Positions 1 through 8,180 of a stretch of 64,000 bases of DNA are shown here, piece by piece. The translations under genes were made by a program, and so were the position numbers. The stretch comes from Caproicibacter fermentans (lineage in GTDB: Bacteria > Bacillota > Clostridia > Oscillospirales > Acutalibacteraceae), in NCBI RefSeq assembly GCF_009746625.1, contig NZ_VWXL01000077.1, forward strand, positions 1 to 64,000, read 5' to 3'. Each line of letters opens with the position of its first letter. The first letter of the stretch is position 1. Below the pieces are notes generated by a model, which had not been told where the DNA came from, ran no database searches, and was given only the letters and a program-made list of their open reading frames with translations.

Positions 1-65
1 TCCTCAAGCTGCGCGCTGGCAAGCCGTACCGGATCATCCTGCGGTATTGTTATTTCCATATCCAT
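1..65 (-). CDS. Partial N-terminus, possible IS1182-type transposase
   Basis: An open frame enters from the left edge and begins, on the minus strand, at ATG 63-65 (or 57-59). The visible residues MDMEITIPQDDPVRLASAQL resemble the short N-terminus of IS1182-like DDE transposases, which commonly begin with a phrase of the form 'IP..DpVRLL...vEe'. That resemblance is from memory and rests on only about 21 residues. No clear Shine-Dalgarno precedes the start. If correct, an insertion sequence lies immediately downstream of fprA and ends in the terminator-bearing spacer at 66-245, which otherwise holds nothing I recognise. Confidence 0.4.
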   Translation of the reverse strand, partial: MDMEITIPQDDPVRLASAQLE

Positions 66-150
66 TGGGAGCGTCAACTGTTGATTTTTTCGCTCAAATC
101 TGTTATGCTCTAAGAGCTTTTTATTTTCTTTCACAACTAAATTTTAAAGC

Positions 151-200
151 AAAAAGCCGGAGCTGCCAATACCTTTTCGTATGGTTGCTCCGACTTTTTT
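151..200 (-). terminator. Intrinsic terminator after fprA
   Basis: Complementary arms near 151-165 and 187-199 (GGAGC against GCTCC, flanked by A-run and T-run) form a long hairpin with T-rich tails on both strands. It lies about 45 bp past the fprA stop and probably ends the rrf2/ACAD/fprA transcript. The A/T symmetry means it could work in both directions. Confidence 0.65.
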
Positions 201-245
201 TTCGTGCCGTTGCAACGGCCCCTTTTATTCGTTCAAGGCACGGTC

Positions 246-1457
246 TTAAAGGGACGGTTTTATCGATTGTACAATACCTTCCGCAAGGGCGTCAAGGTCC
301 TCAAAATTGTTTTCATTCATGGAGGAATTGATCGTCAGCTGGTCGTCCAGGACCTCCATGTCTTTCATTTCGCTCTCTAAAAATTCTCTCATCAACGTTC
401 CGGATTTACAGGCCCAAGAGCCGTTTTCCACAAGGGCGACGGTGCGTTTTTGCACGTTCAGGGCTTTCATGTCCATCAGGAAATTTTTCATCGGCGGGTA
501 AATTCCCAAATTGTAAGTGACGGATGCCAAAACGATATGGCTCAGGCGGAACGCCTCCGAAATCAGATAGGAAACGTCTGTTTTTGATACATCATACATC
601 ACCACGTTCGGCATGCCTTTTTCAACTATTTTTGTGGCGAGCGCACCGACGGCGCTTTCCGTATTGCCGTACATGGAGGAATAAACAATCATGACGCCCT
701 GTTCTTCCGGTTCATAACGGCTCCATTTGTCGTATTTGTCAAGAAAATAGCCAAGATTGGAACGCCACACAGGGCCGTGAAGCGGGCAAATGATTTTGAT
801 ATCGATGGTACCGGCCTTCTTTAGCAGCGCCTGGACAAAGGGACCGTATTTTCCGACAATATTGGTAAAATAGCGGCGGGCCTCATCGATCCAGTCGCGG
901 TCGAAATTTACTTCGTCGTTAAACATTTTACCGTCCAATGCCCGAAAGGAACCGAAAGCGTCAGCCGAGAAGAGTGCGCCGTTTGTCGTATCAAATGTTA
1001 CCATGGCTTCCGGCCAGTGAACCATCGGCGCGGCGACGAAAGCGACCGTGTGTTTTCCAAAGCACCGTGTGTCGCCTTCCTTAACCTCTTCCGTCCTGCC
1101 GTCCACCTGGAACCCGAACTGGTGCATGAGCATAACGGCTTTTTCGGTTGTGATAATCTTAGCTTTCGGGTAACGCAGCAGAACCTCTTCAATCGAAGCG
1201 CCGTGGTCCGGCTCCATATGATTGATGACAAGATAGTCGAGCGACCTACCGTTAAGCACATGCTCTATGTTTTGCAGAAGCTGACGGCAGGCCGACCAGT
1301 CTACTGTGTCAAACAAAACCGTCTGCTTGTCAAGCAAAAGGTAGGAATTATAAGAGACGCCGTCCGGAATCGGAAAAATATTTTCAAAAAGAGCCAGTCT
1401 GTGGTCGTTTGCGCCGACCCAGTACAGATCGTCCGTAATCTCCCTGACATTATACAT
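246..1457 (-). CDS. fprA: FprA-family A-type flavoprotein (flavodiiron protein)
   Basis: A cytoplasmic flavodiiron protein of 403 aa, the standard class A length. The N-terminal metallo-beta-lactamase-like half (about 1-250) keeps all expected di-iron ligands: H80-x-E82-x-D84-H85 in the string NHMEPDHGAS, then H147, D166 and H227 (PLHGPVW). The C-terminal half (about 254-403) is a flavodoxin domain with the FMN phosphate loop SSMYGNTE at 260-267. The family reduces O2 to water and/or NO to N2O, usually taking electrons from rubredoxin. Start: ATG with GGGAGG 8 nt upstream. It lies 33 nt downstream of a gene whose product ends in a rubredoxin domain, so donor and acceptor are encoded side by side. 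Intact ligands argue for activity; O2 versus NO preference cannot be read from sequence. Confidence 0.95.
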   Translation of the reverse strand: MYNVREITDDLYWVGANDHRLALFENIFPIPDGVSYNSYLLLDKQTVLFDTVDWSACRQLLQNIEHVLNGRSLDYLVINHMEPDHGASIEEVLLRYPKAKIITTEKAVMLMHQFGFQVDGRTEEVKEGDTRCFGKHTVAFVAAPMVHWPEAMVTFDTTNGALFSADAFGSFRALDGKMFNDEVNFDRDWIDEARRYFTNIVGKYGPFVQALLKKAGTIDIKIICPLHGPVWRSNLGYFLDKYDKWSRYEPEEQGVMIVYSSMYGNTESAVGALATKIVEKGMPNVVMYDVSKTDVSYLISEAFRLSHIVLASVTYNLGIYPPMKNFLMDMKALNVQKRTVALVENGSWACKSGTLMREFLESEMKDMEVLDDQLTINSSMNENNFEDLDALAEGIVQSIKPSL

Positions 1458-1490
1458 AGTAAAATCCTCCCTTGTTTTTTTTCTGGACCA

Positions 1491-3398
1491 TTACGCTTCG
1501 ATGAAATTCGCTTTTTCTTCGCCGCAATCCGGGCAGATCCATTCCTCCGGAAGCTCTTCAAACGTGGTACCCGGGCGAACATCGCTTTCCTCGTCGCCCA
1601 AAGCGGGATCGTACTCATAGCCGCAGCCGATGCAGACGTAATGCTTCCATTGCTGCTTTACTTTCTTCACGGTAACTCGTTTCATCTTCTTCATCGGCGG
1701 CGCGGGCTGCTTCGGTTGGCCGTTGTCAAGCGCTTGGGTCAGAAGCGGAAGGACCTCCGTAACGTCGCCCACAATGCCGTAATCGCAATTCTTAAAAATC
1801 GGAGCATTGGGGTTATTGTTAATGGCGACGATGGTCGCGGCGTTTTTAATGCCCTTCAAATGTTGACCGGCTCCGGAAATTCCGCAGGCGATGTACAGAT
1901 TTCCGTTAAACTTCTGTCCGGACATGCCGACGTAACGGTTTAAGGGAACATAGTGCAGTGTTTCCGCAACCGGGCGGGATGAACCGACCGATGCTCCGGC
2001 CTGAGCGGCAAGCGAGCGGATCAGTTCCATGTTTTTGCGGTCGCCGATTCCTTTCCCGGCACTGACCACGCGCTCGGATTTGGTAATCGGTGTGTCAAGA
2101 TCGATTCCTACGCTAAAGTCGTAACCGTCCTTCTTCAGTGCGTTCACCAGTTCTCCGACCTGATCCTGAAGAGTTCCGTCACGGAAGATCATTTTTTTGC
2201 GCGCGCCGGTAATCGGCCCGCCGTGATGCGCTTTGGCTGCGGGAACCTCTCTTGCCATGCGGCCGATGATATGAGACGCAATCACAACTTTCTGGATTTC
2301 ATTGGTTCCTTCGTAAATCGTGCAGATTTTCGCATCGCGGTAGAAACGCTCCACGTCCATTCCCTTAATATAACCGCTGCCGCCGTAAATCTGGAGGGCG
2401 TCGTTTACAATCTCCAGCCCGCAGTCGGAGGCGTATTGTTTGGCCATAGCGGCTTCCATCCCATATGGCTCGTGGTTTTGCTTAAGCTCTGCCGCACTGT
2501 ATACAAGGAAACGGGAAGCGCGCAGCTTTGTCGCCATATCGGCAAGCTTGAACGCGATGTTTTGCTGCTGACAGATCAGTTTTCCGAACTGCTCGCGTTC
2601 TTTGGAATATCCCAGCGCACTTTCAAAGGCGCCCTGCGCGATGCCGAGAGCCTGCGCGGCAATGCCGATGCGGCCGCCGTCCAGAGTTGACATGGCAATT
2701 TTAAAGCCGTCGCCCTCTTTTCCCAGCAGGTTTTCTTTTGGAACCTTGACGTCGTTGAACATCAGCTCCGCCGTTGCGGAGGAACGGATGCCCATTTTGT
2801 CATAGTGGTCGCCAAACTCAAATCCGGCCCATCCTTTTTCCACAATAAAGGCGCTGATTCCGTGTGTGCCGATATCCGGAGTCGTCACGGCGAACACAAT
2901 GTAAGTGTCGGCTTTTCCGGCGTTTGTGATAAAAATTTTCTCGCCGTTGAGTATGTAGTGATCTCCGTCAAGAACTGCGGTCGTTTCCGTGCCGCCCGCG
3001 TCGCTGCCGGCGTTTACTTCGGTCAGGCCAAACGCGCCGAGCTTTTCACCTCTTGCCAGAGGAGCCAGATATTTTTGCTTCTGCTCTTCTGTACCGTAAG
3101 CGAAAATGGGCCACGAGCCAAGGGAAACATGAGCGGATAAGACGACACCGACGCCCCCGTCCACACGGGAAAGCTCCTCCACGGCGATTGCGTAGCTGAT
3201 CATGTCAAGTCCCATACCGCCGTATTTTTTGGGATAGGGGACTCCCAGCCACCCCATTTTGCCCATTTTTCGGACCACTTCGTCGGGGAATCGGTTTTCC
3301 TGGTCCAGAGTAAACGCCAGAGGTTTGATTTCCGTTTCCGCAAATTCACGGACTTTTGCTCGAAACGCTTCCTGCTCTTCCGTGGTTTTCAATAACAT
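1491..3398 (-). CDS. Acyl-CoA dehydrogenase / ETF-alpha FAD domain / rubredoxin fusion
   Basis: A 635-aa protein with three recognisable modules. Residues 1-380 are a full acyl-CoA dehydrogenase, with the FAD/substrate signature [13 protein letters not shown] (121-133) and the catalytic base E363 in IYEGTNEIQ. Residues about 437-556 match only the C-terminal FAD-binding domain II of electron-transfer flavoprotein alpha (VGSSRPVAE 471-479, VGMSGQKF 490-497, [13 protein letters not shown] 501-513, [15 protein letters not shown] 531-545); ETF-alpha domain I is absent. A Pro/Lys-rich linker (557-582) leads to a rubredoxin (585-635) with C589, C592, C622 and C625. The order fits an internal relay acyl-CoA to FAD to FAD to Fe(Cys)4. 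No etfB or etfA lies in this window. Start: ATG with AGGAGG upstream. FprA follows after 33 nt and an Rrf2 regulator precedes by 153 nt. Domain assignment is firm; the electron route is inference. Confidence 0.93.
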   Translation of the reverse strand: MLLKTTEEQEAFRAKVREFAETEIKPLAFTLDQENRFPDEVVRKMGKMGWLGVPYPKKYGGMGLDMISYAIAVEELSRVDGGVGVVLSAHVSLGSWPIFAYGTEEQKQKYLAPLARGEKLGAFGLTEVNAGSDAGGTETTAVLDGDHYILNGEKIFITNAGKADTYIVFAVTTPDIGTHGISAFIVEKGWAGFEFGDHYDKMGIRSSATAELMFNDVKVPKENLLGKEGDGFKIAMSTLDGGRIGIAAQALGIAQGAFESALGYSKEREQFGKLICQQQNIAFKLADMATKLRASRFLVYSAAELKQNHEPYGMEAAMAKQYASDCGLEIVNDALQIYGGSGYIKGMDVERFYRDAKICTIYEGTNEIQKVVIASHIIGRMAREVPAAKAHHGGPITGARKKMIFRDGTLQDQVGELVNALKKDGYDFSVGIDLDTPITKSERVVSAGKGIGDRKNMELIRSLAAQAGASVGSSRPVAETLHYVPLNRYVGMSGQKFNGNLYIACGISGAGQHLKGIKNAATIVAINNNPNAPIFKNCDYGIVGDVTEVLPLLTQALDNGQPKQPAPPMKKMKRVTVKKVKQQWKHYVCIGCGYEYDPALGDEESDVRPGTTFEELPEEWICPDCGEEKANFIEA

Positions 3399-3479
3399 TG
3401 GAATTCCTCCTTATATGATGATTTTCAGCAAATTTCTTACAGGTTTTCAAGCTTTGTTCCCGGAAGTTCCATGTTTTAA

Positions 3480-3495
3480 ACTAGATGCAATTAGT
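3480..3495. promoter_or_regulatory. Candidate operator upstream of the ACAD fusion
   Basis: Imperfect 16-bp palindrome ACTA-N2-TGCA-N2-TAGT (12 of 16 positions symmetric) in the 153-bp gap between rrf2 and the fusion gene. Its size suits a homodimeric winged-helix regulator such as the adjacent Rrf2 protein. I found no convincing -35/-10 pair for the fusion gene in this gap and no second copy at the rrf2 promoter, so the assignment is weak. Confidence 0.3.
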
Positions 3496-3551
3496 CCAGA
3501 TTAATGCGGCACTGAATTCCCTTTGCACGTTGCGCAAAAAAGGGGAGAAGA

Positions 3552-3959
3552 TCAGTCTTCCGACAGGATTTTTGACAGCCGGAAAGCCTTCAACTCGTCG
3601 TCCAGCTTTCGCTGAATCTGTTGAAGATGTTGATGCACCATGCAGGGCTTGCCGTATTTTTGCCGCCATGCGCAGGGGTAACCCGGCTGAGTGCAGGCGC
3701 TGATCGACTTATCGGTTTCCATAATTTCCATTAAATCGTAAAGGCTGACCGTTTGAAGGTCCTTGATTAACCGGCAGCCGCCGTCTTTTCCGCGGGTGAT
3801 GAGAACAAGCCCGGCGCGTTCCAACTTTTTCAGTATTTTATAAACAAACTGCTGCGGCAGCAATTCTTTCTTGCAAATATCCGCGGTCGTAACATGCTCT
3901 CCGCCCGACAGCGCCCGCAGAATACGCAGGGCATAATCCGTTTCCCGTGTAATCAGCAC
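3552..3959 (-). CDS. Rrf2-family regulator, probable Fe-S sensor
   Basis: A 135-aa Rrf2/IscR/NsrR-type transcription factor. The N-terminal winged helix (MLITRETDYALRILRAL at 1-17, helix-turn-helix to about 60, wing RGKDGGCRL) is followed by a dimerisation helix. Three cysteines in the C-terminal third, C89, C96 and C106, sit where IscR and NsrR bind an [Fe-S] cluster, though the spacing (6 and 9 intervening residues) is not identical. Such proteins sense cluster status, O2 or NO. Start: GTG, preceded by GGGAGGAAG; a consensus promoter lies just upstream. The next genes on the same strand encode the acyl-CoA dehydrogenase fusion and a flavodiiron protein, so control of an O2/NO response is a natural inference. 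Which Rrf2 subgroup it belongs to cannot be settled here. Confidence 0.88.
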   Translation of the reverse strand: MLITRETDYALRILRALSGGEHVTTADICKKELLPQQFVYKILKKLERAGLVLITRGKDGGCRLIKDLQTVSLYDLMEIMETDKSISACTQPGYPCAWRQKYGKPCMVHQHLQQIQRKLDDELKAFRLSKILSED

Positions 3960-3991
3960 TTAACTTCCTCCCATTGTTTGGTAACATTCAC

Positions 3992-4020
3992 ACTATATCA
4001 TTCTGGATAGATATTGTCAA
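3992..4020 (-). promoter_or_regulatory. Promoter of rrf2
   Basis: On the minus strand, TTGACA (4015-4020), a 17-bp spacer and TATAGT (3992-3997), placing transcription start about 25 nt upstream of the GTG start of rrf2. Near-consensus housekeeping sigma-A type. Confidence 0.75.
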
Positions 4021-4052
4021 GTTTTATATGATAATTATTCCTAAAATTTTGT

Positions 4053-4084
4053 AAAAAAAGAGGATGGCCGCCTTGCCATCCTCT
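4053..4084 (-). terminator. Intrinsic terminator after upp
   Basis: Perfect 10-bp stem AGAGGATGGC / GCCATCCTCT (4059-4068 and 4075-4084) with a 6-nt loop, followed on the minus strand by a run of seven T. It ends the fhs-tsaE-tsaB-rpiB-upp transcript just before the rrf2 promoter. Confidence 0.85.
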
Positions 4085-4106
4085 GATAAAATAGGAAATG
4101 TAACGG

Positions 4107-4739
4107 CTACAGGGTTCCGAAGATTCGGTCTCCCGCGTCGCCAAGGCCCGGAACGATATAACCGTGCTCATTCAGATGATCGTCAACCGCGGCGCAGTAA
4201 AGCTGTATGTCCGGGTGCGCCTCGGTCACCGCTTTAATACCTTCCGGCGCAGCGATGATGCACATGAATTTGATGCTCTTCGGATTGCTTCGTTTAATAA
4301 TGGTGATCGCATCGACGGAGGAGCCTCCGGTTGCAAGCATCGGGTCTAAAACGATCACGTCGCGCTGCTCGATGTCGCAGGGGAGCTTACTGTAATATTC
4401 GACGGGCTTCAACGTTTTGGGGTCGCGGTACAGTCCGATATGGCCGACCTTTGCCGCGGGTACCATTTGCAGCACGCCGTCCACCATGCCGAGGCCGGCG
4501 CGGAGAATGGGGACAAATGCCAGCTTTCTGCCTGAAATAATCTTCGTCTTGGCCAAGGCAACCGGAGTTTCCACCGTCGTTTCCTCCAAGGGAAGGTCTC
4601 GAGTAGCTTCATAGCACAGAAGCATGGCAATTTCACTCACGAGCTGACGAAAGTCCTTGGAGCCCGTTGTTTTGTCTCTGAGATAGGTCAGTTTATGCTG
4701 AATCAGCGGATGGTCCATAATAAATACCTGTTTTTCCAT
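4107..4739 (-). CDS. upp: Uracil phosphoribosyltransferase
   Basis: Cytoplasmic pyrimidine salvage enzyme that makes UMP from uracil and PRPP. Starting at the ATG placed 8 nt after GGAGG, it is 210 aa, the usual length; an ATG five codons upstream overlaps that ribosome-binding site and is rejected. The PRPP-binding loop [14 protein letters not shown] and the uracil-binding C-terminus [12 protein letters not shown] are both present. It is the last gene of a minus-strand operon, 21 nt after rpiB and followed by a strong terminator. Pairing with ribose-5-phosphate isomerase makes sense, because ribose-5-phosphate is the precursor of PRPP. Confidence 0.97.
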   Translation of the reverse strand: MEKQVFIMDHPLIQHKLTYLRDKTTGSKDFRQLVSEIAMLLCYEATRDLPLEETTVETPVALAKTKIISGRKLAFVPILRAGLGMVDGVLQMVPAAKVGHIGLYRDPKTLKPVEYYSKLPCDIEQRDVIVLDPMLATGGSSVDAITIIKRSNPKSIKFMCIIAAPEGIKAVTEAHPDIQLYCAAVDDHLNEHGYIVPGLGDAGDRIFGTL

Positions 4740-4760
4740 TTTTACATCCTCCAATCAATT

Positions 4761-5204
4761 TTAAAGCTCGCCCTGTTCAATTTTGGTGATTTCATCAACG
4801 CGCCGCTGATGGCGGCCGCCGTCGAACGGGGCGTTTAAGAACAGCTTTGCGAATTCTACCGCCTGCTCCTCACTGATGACTCTGCCGCCCAGACACAGAA
4901 TATTGGCATTGTTATGGTGCCTTGTAATTTCGGCGCAGTAAGCGTTCGCGCAGACTGCCGCGCGAATTCCTTTTACCTTATTGGCCGCCATGCTCATGCC
5001 GATCCCGGTTCCGCAGCAAAGAATACCGAGTTCGGCGCCGCCGTCCGCGACAAAATGGGCGACCTGGGCCGCGATCGGAGCGTAATCAACCGAATTTTCG
5101 TCGAATGTTCCGAAATCCTTATACGCTGTCTTTTCGGCGTCAAGATAGTGCTTAATGGCTTCTTTCAGCGCGTATCCGCCGTGGTCGGCTCCCAATGCAA
5201 TCAT
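4761..5204 (-). CDS. rpiB: Ribose 5-phosphate isomerase B
   Basis: Interconverts ribose-5-phosphate and ribulose-5-phosphate in the pentose phosphate pathway. A 147-aa RpiB/LacA/LacB-family protein: [14 protein letters not shown] at the N-terminus, the catalytic cysteine region [15 protein letters not shown] (58-72) and the phosphate-binding stretch with H97/H98 ([10 protein letters not shown]). The frame stays open further upstream, but the start is the ATG at 5202-5204, preceded by GGAGG at 9 nt and overlapping the tsaB stop as ATGA, so translation is probably coupled to tsaB. An allose-6-phosphate isomerase role (AlsB-like) cannot be excluded, though the context favours a housekeeping role. 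Confidence 0.95.
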   Translation of the reverse strand: MIALGADHGGYALKEAIKHYLDAEKTAYKDFGTFDENSVDYAPIAAQVAHFVADGGAELGILCCGTGIGMSMAANKVKGIRAAVCANAYCAEITRHHNNANILCLGGRVISEEQAVEFAKLFLNAPFDGGRHQRRVDEITKIEQGEL

Positions 5205-5911
5205 ATTTCTTTTCCTCCAAGCTGTTTTTTTAAGGAACGCTCGGCCTGAGCCGGGCGAAGATAGAACGGCATCAATTCGGCGGGGGAGACCGTGCGGTTT
5301 TCCCGCACCGCGGCTTCGGCAGCCTTTGCAACTCCCCAGGCCCGCTGATAAATCAGCGGTTCCGGCGGCAGTATAGCGCCGAGTCTCTGAAAAGACTCGG
5401 ATTTCGCGCAAAGTTTGGCTCCGTCGCCGGCAAGATAAATTGGTTCGCTCAGTTTTTCACATTCCGCCGCCAGTTCTTTCGCGGCGATAGCCCGGTCTGG
5501 CGTCAGCCTTTTCAGCGAACCTTTTTCTGCCCTGAAAAGGGCGTTGTAAACCTGACCGCACCGGGCGTCCATGACGGCGCAGACAACGCAGTCCAAGTGG
5601 CTCAGATTCTGCGCAATCGCTTCCAATGTGGAGACGCCCGCGCAGGATGTTCCAAAGGGCATTGCAAGCCCTTTGATGCTTGCGATGCCGATCCGGATGC
5701 CGGTAAAGGAACCCGGACCGGACGAAACCGCGAACAGGTCAAGTTCGGAAGGATTGATTTTGGCGCATTGCAGAACGCTTTCAATCATCGGCATCAGGGT
5801 TTCGCTGTGCGTCAATCCTGTATTCAGAAAATATTCCCCGAGTATTTTTCCGTCATCCGTGACAGCGGCGGAGGCGGTTATCGCAGAGGAATCAATCGCC
5901 AGTATTTTCAT
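5201..5911 (-). CDS. tsaB: tRNA t6A biosynthesis protein TsaB
   Basis: A 236-aa ASKHA-fold protein that serves as a scaffold in the TsaB-TsaD-TsaE complex, which adds the threonylcarbamoyl group to A37 of ANN-decoding tRNAs. Family features visible: N-terminal [17 protein letters not shown], the motif [20 protein letters not shown] and a conserved [18 protein letters not shown]. The start is the ATG at 5909-5911 after GAGGAG; seven further upstream codons lack a ribosome-binding site. The gene overlaps tsaE by 20 nt and rpiB by 4 nt. TsaD and TsaC are not in this window, so the rest of the pathway must lie elsewhere. Confidence 0.95.
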   Translation of the reverse strand: MKILAIDSSAITASAAVTDDGKILGEYFLNTGLTHSETLMPMIESVLQCAKINPSELDLFAVSSGPGSFTGIRIGIASIKGLAMPFGTSCAGVSTLEAIAQNLSHLDCVVCAVMDARCGQVYNALFRAEKGSLKRLTPDRAIAAKELAAECEKLSEPIYLAGDGAKLCAKSESFQRLGAILPPEPLIYQRAWGVAKAAEAAVRENRTVSPAELMPFYLRPAQAERSLKKQLGGKEI

Positions 5912-6332
5912 CGGTTCTCTCCTCAATGGCAATCACCCGTTCGCCGTCCGTTTCCCCGCGGTGAAGATGAATCCGGACGGCTTCCGGAGGAAGCGCATTT
6001 TCAATGTTTTCGCTCCATTCCACAACCAGAACCGCTCCGGAATCCAGGTCATCGAAAAATCCGGTGGAAGCCAGATCGTCCCAGCTTGTGACGCGGTACA
6101 TATCAAAATGGTATAAGGTCACACGGCCTTTGTATTCGTGAACCAGAGCGAATGTCGGGCTGGAAACGCCTTCCGGAATTCCCAGACCGCGCGCAATCCC
6201 GCGGGTCAGGGCGGTTTTGCCCATTCCCATTCCGCCGAACAGGGCGAGAACTTCTCCGCCCTTTAAGCCGGAAGCGATTTGTTCGCCGAGGCGTTCGGTC
6301 TCCTCAGGAGACGAGGTCTTGTATTCCCGCAT
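5892..6332 (-). CDS. tsaE: tRNA t6A ATPase TsaE
   Basis: Small P-loop ATPase (146 aa) that energises turnover of the TsaBD threonylcarbamoyl transferase. The Walker A loop GGMGMGKT is at 33-40, followed by the family motif [11 protein letters not shown] and [10 protein letters not shown] (Walker B region with the catalytic-face residues). The start ATG 6330-6332 has GGAAGGTG at suitable distance; nine further upstream codons have none. It begins 29 nt after fhs and overlaps tsaB, so the three are one transcript. Confidence 0.95.
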   Translation of the reverse strand: MREYKTSSPEETERLGEQIASGLKGGEVLALFGGMGMGKTALTRGIARGLGIPEGVSSPTFALVHEYKGRVTLYHFDMYRVTSWDDLASTGFFDDLDSGAVLVVEWSENIENALPPEAVRIHLHRGETDGERVIAIEERTDENTGD

Positions 6333-6361
6333 CGAATCACCTTCCGTGAATGCCGGCATTC

Positions 6362-8029
6362 TTAAAACAAGCCGGATATTTTTCCGTTTTCATCCACATC
6401 GATCCGTTCCGCCGCAGGGTGAGAGGGCAGTCCGGGCATCGTCAGAATATTCCCCGCGTATGCCACGACGAACCCGGCTCCGCTGCTCAGCTTGGCGTCC
6501 CGGATGGTAATGGTAAAGCCGGAGGGCCTGCCCAGAAGCTTTGGATCGTCCGAGAGGGAATACTGCGTCTTTGCAATGCAGACGGGCAGTTGATTCCCCC
6601 CGAGAGATTCAATTTCCCCCAGAGAGCGAAGTGCCTGCTGCGTATAGGTTACCCCGTCCGCGCCGTAAATCTCTTTCGCGACAGTTTCAATTTTGTCTGT
6701 AATGGGAGCGTCGTTCTCATAAAGAAGATGAACATCGGATTCGCGTTCCGCGGCGCCGCAGACCTTTTTGGCAAGTTCCACGCCGCCTTCGCCGCCTTTC
6801 GCAAAAACTTCTGAAAGGGCAAAGTCCGCGCCGTTTTCATGACAGTACCGTTCAATCAGAGCAAGCTCGTCCCCAGAATCGCTTTCAAACCGGTTAATCG
6901 CGACGACAACCGGAACGCCGTATTTTTTTAGGCCTGCGATATGCGCGCCCAGATTTTCCATCCCGGCTTTCAGCGCGGCGATGTTTTCTTTCGCGGTTTC
7001 CGTTTTTGGCACGCCGCCGTTGTATTTCAGGGCGCGCGCAGTCGCGACAAGAACGGCCGCGTCCGGTTTCAGACCGGAAAGACGACAGTTGATGTCCATG
7101 AATTTTTCAGCGCCTAAATCGGAACCGAAGCCCGCTTCCGTCACGCAGTAGTCGCCCAGTTTCAATGCGTAACGCGTAGCGCGAACCGTGTTGCAGCCAT
7201 GCGCGATATTCGCAAACGGGCCGCCGTGAACCAGTGCCGGGGTTCCTTCCAGCGTCTGGACCAGATTCGGGTTGATCGCATCCTTTAAAAGGACCGCCAT
7301 AGCACCCTCGGCTTTCAGGTTGCGCGCATAGACAGGTTCGCCGTTTTTTGTATAAGCAACCAAAATATTGCCAAGTCTTTTCTTCAGATCGCTCAGGTTT
7401 TTGGCAAGGCAAAAAATCGCCATAACTTCCGTGGCGACAGTAATGCAGAAGCCGTCTTCACGGGGAACACCGTTCGCTTTGCCGCCAAGTCCGCAGACAA
7501 TCTGGCGAAGTTGGCGGTCGTTCATATCCACGCAGCGCTGAAGCAGAATCCTTCGCGGGTCTATTTGCAGGGAGTTTCCCTGTTGAATGTGATTGTCCAG
7601 CATGGCGCAGAGAAGATTGTTGGCTGAGGTGATCGCGTGAAAATCGCCGGTAAAATGCAGGTTGATTTCCTCCATCGGGATTACCTGGGAATAGCCGCCT
7701 CCCGTAGCGCCACCCTTGATCCCGAAAACAGGTCCTAGCGAAGGTTCCCGCAGCGCGATCACAACTTTTTTGCCGATTTTTGCCAGAGCGTCGCCAAGGC
7801 CGATCGCCGTGGTGGTTTTTCCCTCTCCGGCAGGCGTGGGGTTTATCGCGGTGACCAGAATCAGTTTTCCGTCTTTTCTGTCTGAAATCCTGCGGTAAAG
7901 TGAATCGTTCAGCTTGGCCTTGAATCTTCCGTAAGGTTCCAGTTCTTCATCCTGGATCTCAAGTTCCGCAGCGATCTGTCCGATCCGCTTCGGCTTTACC
8001 CGTTGTGCGATTTCGATGTCCGTGAGCAT
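6362..8029 (-). CDS. fhs: Formate--tetrahydrofolate ligase
   Basis: ATP-dependent synthesis of 10-formyl-THF from formate and THF, the entry point of formate into one-carbon metabolism and the methyl branch of the Wood-Ljungdahl pathway. At 555 aa it has the normal length. Visible: the P-loop [18 protein letters not shown] near residue 65, [19 protein letters not shown] and [16 protein letters not shown]. Two ATGs lie next to AGGAG; the second (8027-8029) has proper 7-nt spacing and is used here, the first being immediately adjacent to the SD. First gene of the operon running to upp, from an extended -10 promoter at 8062-8070. No other Wood-Ljungdahl gene lies in this window, so a purely biosynthetic role is equally likely. 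Confidence 0.97.
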   Translation of the reverse strand: MLTDIEIAQRVKPKRIGQIAAELEIQDEELEPYGRFKAKLNDSLYRRISDRKDGKLILVTAINPTPAGEGKTTTAIGLGDALAKIGKKVVIALREPSLGPVFGIKGGATGGGYSQVIPMEEINLHFTGDFHAITSANNLLCAMLDNHIQQGNSLQIDPRRILLQRCVDMNDRQLRQIVCGLGGKANGVPREDGFCITVATEVMAIFCLAKNLSDLKKRLGNILVAYTKNGEPVYARNLKAEGAMAVLLKDAINPNLVQTLEGTPALVHGGPFANIAHGCNTVRATRYALKLGDYCVTEAGFGSDLGAEKFMDINCRLSGLKPDAAVLVATARALKYNGGVPKTETAKENIAALKAGMENLGAHIAGLKKYGVPVVVAINRFESDSGDELALIERYCHENGADFALSEVFAKGGEGGVELAKKVCGAAERESDVHLLYENDAPITDKIETVAKEIYGADGVTYTQQALRSLGEIESLGGNQLPVCIAKTQYSLSDDPKLLGRPSGFTITIRDAKLSSGAGFVVAYAGNILTMPGLPSHPAAERIDVDENGKISGLF

Positions 8030-8061
8030 TGGCATTCTCCTAACAACGTATATTAATTAAA

Positions 8062-8070
8062 ATTATAACA
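8062..8070 (-). promoter_or_regulatory. Extended -10 promoter of the fhs operon
   Basis: On the minus strand TGTTATAAT, i.e. a perfect TATAAT with the upstream TG of an extended -10. The -35 region at 17 bp (TTTCCT) is poor, as is common for extended -10 promoters. No tetrahydrofolate riboswitch is apparent in the roughly 25-nt leader. Confidence 0.6.
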
Positions 8071-8117
8071 CAATTCGAGCGGATAGGAAATACTGCGCGC
8101 TTAATATTCCGAACGTC

Positions 8118-8146
8118 TTGCAAGTTTGTGTGCGGTGTCATATAAT
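8118..8146 (+). promoter_or_regulatory. Promoter of the SEDS gene
   Basis: TTGCAA (8118-8123), a 17-bp spacer and a perfect TATAAT (8141-8146), about 35 nt before the ATG. It is divergent from the fhs promoter. Confidence 0.75.
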
Positions 8147-8180
8147 AACGTAGGACCCGGGCATTTTATGAGGTGAAACG

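Noticed and set aside
1491-3398. A frameshift or assembly join explaining the three-domain fusion
   Set aside because: The frame is continuous over 635 codons with natural linkers, single start and stop, and each module is complete at its boundaries; nothing suggests a chimeric join, although the 33-nt gap to fprA was checked for lost codons.
1491-3398. A full ETF-alpha in the fusion
   Set aside because: Only the C-terminal FAD domain (about 120 residues) is recognisable; the roughly 200-residue N-terminal domain is missing.
8030-8180. Tetrahydrofolate riboswitch before fhs
   Set aside because: The leader from the extended -10 promoter to the start is only about 25 nt and shows no pseudoknot-forming segments.
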